From a virus: a stretch of 54,345 nucleotides of DNA. Positions 49,588-54,345 of this stretch are shown here, one piece after another. The notes beneath the pieces are model-generated. The model saw only the letters and a program-made list of their open reading frames with translations, was not told the DNA's origin and ran no database searches. The first letter of the stretch is position 1, and each line of letters starts with the position of its first letter. The translations under genes and the position numbers were made by a program. Location: IMG/VR virus record IMGVR_UViG_3300020401_001611, positions 1 through 54,345 of that record; one strand, 5' to 3'.

Positions 49588-49608
49588 AATAAACTCCTTA
49601 TAGTGTTA

Positions 49609-49637
49609 AGTATAACACAAGATATTTGATAATGCAA
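49609..49637 (-). promoter_or_regulatory. Sigma70-type extended -10 promoter for the heptose operon
   Basis: On the minus strand, TTGCAT (49632-49637), a 17-base spacer and TATACT (49609-49614) form a good sigma70 promoter. A TGT directly before the -10 box (TGn extension) strengthens it. It directs the operon starting at 49587, 21 bases downstream. Confidence 0.8.
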
Positions 49638-49639
49638 GA

Positions 49640-49647
49640 TATTTATT
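49640..49647 (-). promoter_or_regulatory. Late promoter octamer (AATAAATA) beside the sigma70 promoter
   Basis: The minus strand reads CCAATAAATATC, just upstream of the sigma70 -35 box. With both signals, the heptose operon could be expressed early and late. The octamer is a chance risk in AT-rich DNA but fits its intergenic position. Confidence 0.5.
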
Positions 49648-49670
49648 GGTAAATTTTTAGGAAAGGAGTA

Positions 49671-49695
49671 AAAGCGAGAGACTTACCCTCGCTTT
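49671..49695 (-). terminator. Intrinsic terminator after the tail-fibre operon
   Basis: The minus strand reads AAAGCGAG (49695-49688), a 9-base loop, CTCGCTTT (49678-49671), then TACTCCTTT. This is an 8-bp stem with a T-rich tail, 5 bases after the stop of the chaperone-like gene. It separates the fibre operon from the heptose operon. Confidence 0.85.
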
Positions 49696-49699
49696 AACA

Positions 49700-50428
49700 T
49701 TACATAATAATTGATGTTGTATCTGGATCTATCATTCCTGTTTCTGGATCTGCACCAACTTGTATTGGTTCCATGTAATAAGCAAACAATGGTGGAATGC
49801 CATTTGATTGCATTGTATTAGGCCAGTCACGCAGTCTCTGTCTATAATCTTTCCAAGCATTTTTTAGATCAGTTGGCATGTCATCAACAATTTCTGCATC
49901 ACTGTTTTTTAACAATGAATCTCTTTTTGCTCTTACATCATCCCATGTAAGATCTCTCTCAACGTCTATCCCCATAACAGTATCTCTAGGTTCTCTAGTA
50001 GGTAAAGTAGGTGTACCATCTTCGGCAAACGTAATCTTTTCTCTATCTATAAATTGATAAGGAAGCACAGGTGTTTGATATGTAAATTTTGCATATCCTG
50101 TTATATCTTTTGCTCCTGTTGGCGTTGCTTCTCCAGTATGATCCTCTTCCATTTCGTCAATAATAGGTCCTCTAAGTTGACATAATACTGGATTTTTAAT
50201 GCAGTCTATTTCTACGTATCTACAATCCTCTGGCACTGGTCTGCCGTCATTTTTTTCTATTTCAGTAATAGGTCCTAATTCTTCTTTGCCCGTTGCATTG
50301 TTTACAATGAAGAAAAGTTTGTCTGGACCGTCATATGTAGCTGTCCGCGTTTTTCCATCAGTAAACGTATGATCAACACACAATTCATTCGGTATATCGT
50401 ATGTATATTCAAATTGTACCATTGGCAT
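49700..50428 (-). CDS. Tail-fibre assembly chaperone-like protein
   Basis: The 242-residue protein ends with a helical segment WDDVRAKRDSLLKNSDAEI…LKNAWKDYRQRLRDWPN that matches the tail-fibre assembly/chaperone signature (RD-x-L…W-x-x-YRQ-x-LRD-x-P). The N-terminal part is beta-rich with a GPDKLFFIVNNATG strand. It probably helps fold or attach the fibres encoded upstream. It is the last gene before the terminator and has its own late promoter and AAGGAG site. Confidence 0.78.
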   Translation of the reverse strand: MPMVQFEYTYDIPNELCVDHTFTDGKTRTATYDGPDKLFFIVNNATGKEELGPITEIEKNDGRPVPEDCRYVEIDCIKNPVLCQLRGPIIDEMEEDHTGEATPTGAKDITGYAKFTYQTPVLPYQFIDREKITFAEDGTPTLPTREPRDTVMGIDVERDLTWDDVRAKRDSLLKNSDAEIVDDMPTDLKNAWKDYRQRLRDWPNTMQSNGIPPLFAYYMEPIQVGADPETGMIDPDTTSIIM

Positions 50429-50449
50429 AATGTTTTCTCCTTGTTAATA

Positions 50450-50457
50450 TATTTATT
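50450..50457 (-). promoter_or_regulatory. Late promoter (AATAAATA) before the chaperone-like gene
   Basis: The minus strand reads AAATAAATATATTAACAAGGAG, 21 bases upstream of the ATG at 50428. It overlaps the stop of the Cys-rich gene upstream and leaves a short leader with AAGGAG. Confidence 0.65.
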
Positions 50458-51266
50458 TAAAAGTACGTTAGTTTTACTAGTCCTGGACCGCCGGTTCCAC
50501 CCTGTCCACAACATCTACCACAATAGTTTGATGTTGCTGATTGTCCGCCCATTCCATAGGGTACAATCCAACAACCGCATCTAATCCAACATACGTTTGA
50601 ATTTTGTTCTGCATATCCTGTGTTTAATCTTACTGCACCTGTTGAATGCCCAATATGCTTCCAACAGTGGCAAGCCCATCCCGGATACATAAATGCTGAC
50701 TGTCCTTGGAAGTTACCACCGTGTGTATAACCTACATAATCTCCACTTGAACTTGTACCGTTACATCCTGGTCTAACACAGTATGGCATAGTACTATGAC
50801 ACTGATCAGTCCATGCAGTGTTTGCACAGCCTAATTGCCCGCCACATGCACAGACACATAATCCATATCCACAAACAAAAGAACTACAGCCGTTACATCC
50901 AAAACATTCTCTACTCAAGCATCTATAAACGCCTGCGGCACACATTCTATATGTGCATCCAGCATTAGTCTGTACGTGCTTGCTTGTGTAAGCACCACCC
51001 CCTGGTGGTTTTGTATGATGACATCTGTTACATGAACATGCACCATTTCCGTTACCGCCTGCACCCCATAGTTCAAATGTTGCATTTCTAGTATTTGACG
51101 GCATAGTAAACAAACAACAGCATCCTGCAGAACATCTACAAGGATTACCGTATGTCCATTTTACACACCAATTATCCCGTACACCGTTGACAAAATTATT
51201 TGAATCAACAGCACCATCAACAATTTGACTGCTTGTAACTTTTTTGTAACTTCTATAATTTGCCAT
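50457..51266 (-). CDS. Cys-rich virion/fibre protein, paralogue 1
   Basis: The 269-residue protein has about 31 Cys. It shares a scaffold with two neighbours: YKKVTSSQIVDGAV, CRCSAGCCC (43-51), FELWGAGGNGNGACSCNRCHH, YRCLSRECFGCNGC, CWIRCGCWIVPYGMGGQ and YCGRCCGQGGTGG. The GAGGNG core is a phage Gly-rich fibre domain in which many Gly are replaced by Cys. Cys pairs and His suggest metal binding or dense disulphides. It is a fibre or virion surface protein by context. No signal peptide is present. Confidence 0.82.
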   Translation of the reverse strand: MANYRSYKKVTSSQIVDGAVDSNNFVNGVRDNWCVKWTYGNPCRCSAGCCCLFTMPSNTRNATFELWGAGGNGNGACSCNRCHHTKPPGGGAYTSKHVQTNAGCTYRMCAAGVYRCLSRECFGCNGCSSFVCGYGLCVCACGGQLGCANTAWTDQCHSTMPYCVRPGCNGTSSSGDYVGYTHGGNFQGQSAFMYPGWACHCWKHIGHSTGAVRLNTGYAEQNSNVCWIRCGCWIVPYGMGGQSATSNYCGRCCGQGGTGGPGLVKLTYF

Positions 51267-51274
51267 ATTTTATC

Positions 51275-52054
51275 CTAAATATAAGTAATCCTAACTAAGC
51301 CGCCGCCTCCGGTGCCTCCTTGACCGCAACAACGTCCGCAGTATGTGTTCATTGCACTCTGTCCACCTGTTCCGTATGGTACACTCCAACAACCACAACG
51401 TACCCAACATTGTCTAATACCTTGACTAGATATAGCTCCTATGATAGGTGCAACACCTTGATGAATTTCTTGTGGGTGACAATGACAGTATGTGCCTGCT
51501 GTACTAAATGCAGGATTTTGTGATACTACATACATATCTCCGTTGTTATGGGTAGGACATCTACAATATGCATTTGTTCCAAAACAGCCATTTGACCATG
51601 CTGTGTTAGCTTCTGATCTATAGCCTCCGCATGCACAGAATCCTGATAAATTATAACCGTTCATGTATGTTGTACAACCGTTACAACCTGTGCATTCACG
51701 GCTTAAACATCTGTACACCCCTGCCGCACATACACTGTATGTACAACCCGGTGCAGTAGCAATGGTTTTTGTGTTATGACTTCCTCCCATAGCAGCCTTG
51801 AAATGATGACATCTATTACATGAGCAAGCACCAGCTCCGTTGCCTCCTGCTCCCCATAATTCAATTGTCATTCTACATACACCTGTTGGAACTGTCCAAT
51901 TACAGCAACAACCAGATGAACATCTGCATGGAATACCATGGAACCATTTTACACCAAAATTATTCAACGTATTTGAATTGATGTCATTATCGGTTAACGT
52001 ACCATTTACGAATTGATCACCGTGTACTTTCTTATAACTTGCATATGTAGCCAT
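51275..52054 (-). CDS. Cys-rich virion/fibre protein, paralogue 2
   Basis: The 259-residue protein has about 28 Cys and many His. It opens MATYASYKKVHGDQFVNGTL, then CRCSSGCCC, IELWGAGGNGAGACSCNRCHH, CNGCTTYMNGYNL and CWVRCGCWSVPYGTGGQ. It is the most divergent of the three in the middle, with fewer CxC pairs around the central FCACGG region. An AAGGAA ribosome site precedes the ATG. It has the same likely fibre or decoration role. The variation between paralogues looks suited to host-range or surface-binding changes, which is inference. Confidence 0.82.
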   Translation of the reverse strand: MATYASYKKVHGDQFVNGTLTDNDINSNTLNNFGVKWFHGIPCRCSSGCCCNWTVPTGVCRMTIELWGAGGNGAGACSCNRCHHFKAAMGGSHNTKTIATAPGCTYSVCAAGVYRCLSRECTGCNGCTTYMNGYNLSGFCACGGYRSEANTAWSNGCFGTNAYCRCPTHNNGDMYVVSQNPAFSTAGTYCHCHPQEIHQGVAPIIGAISSQGIRQCWVRCGCWSVPYGTGGQSAMNTYCGRCCGQGGTGGGGLVRITYI

Positions 52055-52064
52055 TAATTATTCC

Positions 52065-52847
52065 TTACGTAAATGTTAATTTTACAACTCCTGGTCCACC
52101 TGTACCACCTTGTCCACAACAACGTCCACAGTATGAATTCATAGCACCTTGTCCACCGTGTCCTGGAGGTGCAATCCAACAACCACAGCGTATCCAACAC
52201 ACAGATTGAGATGTTGCAACATTTCCTCCTAGGAAAGGAGCCGCTGTTGGTCTTACATACTGATGGTGACAATGACAGTTAAATATTCCGCTAAAATGCC
52301 CAGTGTGACTCATAATATGAAAATCACCTCTACCTGTGCTGCATCCTGGTGCAATACAACAGGTCCAACAACTCATACAATAATGTGTCCAATCTGTATT
52401 TGCATTTGCACAACGTCCGCCAACTGTACAAAGTTGACATGCATTGTATCCGCAAACATAAGATATACAACCATTACATGATGAGCAGTTTCTACTTAGG
52501 CAACGATATACCCCACCTGCACACATTCTGTATTGGCATCCAGGTGTAGTTGAAACCATTTTTGAATTGTAAGAACCGCCACCAGCACCTTGGAAATGGT
52601 GACATCTGTTACATGAGCATGCACCTTGGCCATTGCCTCCTGCCGCCCAAAGTTCAAAATAAACACGTCTAGTACATGCAGGTACTGTCCATAAACAACA
52701 ACATCCTGCAGAACAACGACAAGCGTTGCCTATTAACCATTTAGTGCATAATCTATGTCTTACATCGGTACCAAGTTTATCTTCAGTAACAGTGCCGTCA
52801 ATAATTTGTTCGTTTGTGACTTTTTTATAACTTTCATATGTGGCCAT
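52065..52847 (-). CDS. Cys-rich virion/fibre protein, paralogue 3
   Basis: The 260-residue protein has about 33 Cys, the highest of the three (about 13 percent). It has YKKVTNEQIIDGTVTEDKLG, CRCSAGCCC, FELWAAGGNGQGACSCNRCHH, a dense HYCMSCWTCC stretch, CHCHHQY and CWIRCGCWIAPPGHGGQ. The Cys-x-Cys and Cys-His clusters suggest metal co-ordination. It is the first of the three paralogues in transcription order, following the fibre gene at 52860 with an AGGAG site. Confidence 0.82.
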   Translation of the reverse strand: MATYESYKKVTNEQIIDGTVTEDKLGTDVRHRLCTKWLIGNACRCSAGCCCLWTVPACTRRVYFELWAAGGNGQGACSCNRCHHFQGAGGGSYNSKMVSTTPGCQYRMCAGGVYRCLSRNCSSCNGCISYVCGYNACQLCTVGGRCANANTDWTHYCMSCWTCCIAPGCSTGRGDFHIMSHTGHFSGIFNCHCHHQYVRPTAAPFLGGNVATSQSVCWIRCGCWIAPPGHGGQGAMNSYCGRCCGQGGTGGPGVVKLTFT

Positions 52848-52859
52848 TCAAAACTCCTA

Positions 52860-53561
52860 TTAGATTGTAAAGATTCGCCATCCGTATGTGTCATTGTTAA
52901 ACACTAATTCAAAAGCCGCGTCCTCTGTTGTGACTGTTAAGTCACTTGCATCACTGTTAATTAATTTACCATTCCTTGCAACAGTCATGTTTGAACCGCT
53001 TACTAAGAAAAATCTTACTCTATCACCTCTTGCTGGCGCACTAGGTAATGTAACTGTATAGTTTCCTTGTACCCAATTTGTTTGCCAACTTAATGTTGTT
53101 CTACTTGTTGATACTGTAACATCTTGGAATCCGCCCACTGTCCAACTTGTGCCGTTGTACCATTCTAAATGTCCATAATCAGTGTTAAAACGCACCATGC
53201 CTTCTGTCGGAGAACCAGGTCGCTGTGCTGTTGTACCACTTGGTATAGTCATATGAGTTGAATTTGCCGCTGTCAGATATTGTGTTGTTAAATGTCCTGT
53301 GGAATTTATATTACCACCCGAATAAATGTTATTTGCTACACCAATACCTCCACTAAACACTGCTCCACCTGTTGCAGTAGTTGTAGAGTTATCAGTATTT
53401 TGTACTAATAGTTGAGGATTACTAGGTATTATAACATCACCTGAACCATTTGGTTCAATTGTAATATTTTCATTCGGAACAAGGCTTGATATTTTATTAT
53501 CAATACTTACCAATCTTGCAAGTAGCGGTCTTCCTACTGTTCCTGTGTTAATTCTACGCAT
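52860..53561 (-). CDS. Tail-fibre protein
   Basis: The 233-residue protein has an N-terminal RRINTGTVGRPLLARLV segment, a beta-repeat region (GGAVFSGGIGVANNIYSGGN), the fibre motif TTAQRPGSPTEGMVRFN followed by GHLEWYNGTSWTVGG, and a C-terminal beta-rich domain. These are standard phage fibre elements. It has an AGGAG ribosome site and lies in the fibre operon. The short length suggests a distal or side-fibre piece, not a full long fibre. Confidence 0.8.
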   Translation of the reverse strand: MRRINTGTVGRPLLARLVSIDNKISSLVPNENITIEPNGSGDVIIPSNPQLLVQNTDNSTTTATGGAVFSGGIGVANNIYSGGNINSTGHLTTQYLTAANSTHMTIPSGTTAQRPGSPTEGMVRFNTDYGHLEWYNGTSWTVGGFQDVTVSTSRTTLSWQTNWVQGNYTVTLPSAPARGDRVRFFLVSGSNMTVARNGKLINSDASDLTVTTEDAAFELVFNNDTYGWRIFTI

Positions 53562-53571
53562 AGTTGCTCCT

Positions 53572-53892
53572 TTATGTAGTTGCTGTTTCTATACCATACA
53601 CTACAACATTTACATCAGTACTGTTTGAATAACAAACAATATTCTTTGTCGCATCGAGTACGATACCGCCTCTTTCTAAACTACCGTTTCCTAATAGTTC
53701 AGTATCATATTCTAAATATTCAGCGTTAGTTGGTGTGCCTGTAGCAGACACAGCAAGTCTAATATCACGTGATGCACTGTTCCTGTTTGTAATGTTCACA
53801 GTTACTACTGAAAACGTATCTGCAGGCACAGTATATACAGTTGCATTTGCTGCTGCTGCTAAATCTGCTGTTCCTAATATTCCAGTTGCCAT
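53572..53892 (-). CDS. Small beta-rich structural protein
   Basis: The 106-residue protein starts MATGILGTADLAAAANATVYTVP and continues SVVTVNITNRNSASRDIRL and EYDTELLGNGSLERGG. The pattern resembles short beta-sandwich proteins conserved in marine T4-like phages next to fibre genes. Function is unknown. It may be a fibre or capsid decoration. It has a CGGAGAA ribosome site and sits between two fibre genes. Confidence 0.72.
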   Translation of the reverse strand: MATGILGTADLAAAANATVYTVPADTFSVVTVNITNRNSASRDIRLAVSATGTPTNAEYLEYDTELLGNGSLERGGIVLDATKNIVCYSNSTDVNVVVYGIETATT

Positions 53893-53907
53893 TTTATTTT
53901 TCTCCGT

Positions 53908-54345
53908 TTATCTTAAAAAGTAATTAAAAGCCATTGGTAAACCAAGTACACTCTTGCTGAAGTTTACATTTGCTTTTATATTTATCAGTTCTCCACTAAC
54001 CGTTGTAATTTGGTTGGTGTTTATAAAAATGTCACCAGCTGTAACACTGTTGACGTTAAGAGTGGCACCACCGCCACCAATTTGTGCTTCAATGTATGCT
54101 TTAACTGCTCGCTGTGTTGGAACAACACTATCGCTGTTAGCAGTAAAGAATGGGTCTGTTGAGAACTCTGTAACTGAAGCACTGTTACCACCTAGTGTAA
54201 CCTCACCAAGTGTAAGTTCTTGTAGTCCTGCAATGTTAAATGCTTCTGCATTCAATGTTGCAACACCTGTTGCTTGTTCAATACTAAACAAGTCTCCAAC
54301 TCTAAAGTTACCATCTTGGTCAGTTGCGGTAAAGAACACTCTACC
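53908..54345 (-). CDS. Tail-fibre protein, partial (5' end beyond window)
   Basis: The frame is open to the window edge and reads GRVFFTATDQDGNFRVGD, a fibre motif common in marine T4-like phages, so the visible 145 codons are the C-terminal part of a longer gene. It includes DPFFTANSDSVVPTQRAVKAYI, a second widespread fibre signature, and ends VNFSKSVLGLPMAFNYFLR. A GTG at 54339 is in frame but is not the likely start. It heads the fibre operon in this window. Confidence 0.85.
   Translation of the reverse strand, partial: GRVFFTATDQDGNFRVGDLFSIEQATGVATLNAEAFNIAGLQELTLGEVTLGGNSASVTEFSTDPFFTANSDSVVPTQRAVKAYIEAQIGGGGATLNVNSVTAGDIFINTNQITTVSGELINIKANVNFSKSVLGLPMAFNYFLR

Larger units (their letters stand above)
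50457..52847 (-). repeat. Three tandem Cys-rich paralogous genes
   Basis: Three genes of about 260 residues align end to end with shared CRCS-x-GCCC, ACSCNRCHH, CNGC and YCGRCCGQGGTGG blocks. They diverge in the middle, where lengths and Cys positions differ. The arrangement points to gene duplication and diversification at the DNA level, or to parallel fibre variants. Confidence 0.9.

Noticed and set aside
53971-53990. TATTTATC (late octamer) inside the last fibre gene
   Set aside because: It lies within coding sequence with no downstream gene start nearby. Such octamers occur by chance in AT-rich DNA.
1-54345. tRNA genes
   Set aside because: No cloverleaf-like segments were recognised in the few short intergenic gaps. 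A tRNA scan was not run.

Overview
The window is a 54 kb, AT-rich, almost gap-free stretch of a T4-like (contractile-tailed) marine bacteriophage genome. It carries recognisable T4 homologues of UvsX, gp32, both terminase subunits (gp16, gp17), tail sheath gp18, tail tube gp19, neck gp13 and gp14, tail completion gp15, head completion gp4 and dNMP kinase gp1. T4-type late-promoter octamers (NATAAATA) sit in front of many genes. The AT richness, a host-type BMP substrate-binding protein, an alphaproteobacterial-type zf-CHCC protein and the style of the tail proteins suggest a pelagiphage or cyanophage-like myovirus, perhaps infecting SAR11 or another marine alphaproteobacterium. The host is inference.

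Layout. (1) 1-4.1 kb, minus strand: a glycan cassette with a GT8-like transferase, a nucleotidyltransferase-cupin fusion, a polysaccharide pyruvyltransferase, an FkbM methyltransferase and a 2OG oxygenase. (2) 4.1-6.9 kb: recombination and replication genes (UvsY-like, UvsX, gp32) behind a sigma70-type promoter. (3) 7-24.2 kb, minus strand: a large zinc/calcium-motif protein, gp17, then a cargo block (APT, a 2OG oxygenase, a BMP-family periplasmic binding protein) between gp17 and gp16, then an internal repeat protein, gp16, gp4, a tube-like protein, gp19 and a 1105-residue gp18. (4) 24.3-26 kb: an HNH endonuclease, dNMP kinase with a perfect consensus sigma70 promoter, and gp13. (5) 26-31.6 kb, plus strand: gp14, a coiled-coil protein, an unknown, gp15, Nudix, cupin and a small protein. 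(6) 31.6-39.9 kb, minus strand: tail-fibre/adhesin genes, two with cupredoxin-like domains, one Calx-beta/Gly-rich giant, and a subtilase. (7) 39.9-49.6 kb, minus strand: one long overlapping operon encoding ADP-heptose synthesis (GmhB, HldE, HldD), a GT9/heptosyltransferase-like protein, a NodU/CmcH carbamoyltransferase, five 2OG-Fe(II) oxygenases, a cupin and an SGNH-like protein. (8) 49.7-54.3 kb, minus strand: tail-fibre genes including three tandem, extremely Cys-rich paralogues (28-33 Cys in about 260 residues), ended by an intrinsic terminator.

The most striking system is region 7. It appears to build ADP-heptose, transfer heptose with a GT9-like enzyme, and carbamoylate and hydroxylate the product or a protein acceptor. 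It lies between two tail-fibre blocks, so either virion fibres or host lipopolysaccharide could be the target. No GmhA is visible in the window, so sedoheptulose-7-phosphate isomerisation must come from the host or from elsewhere in the phage genome. No tRNA genes, CRISPR arrays or insertion sequences were seen, and no gene-free stretch exceeds about 130 bases.
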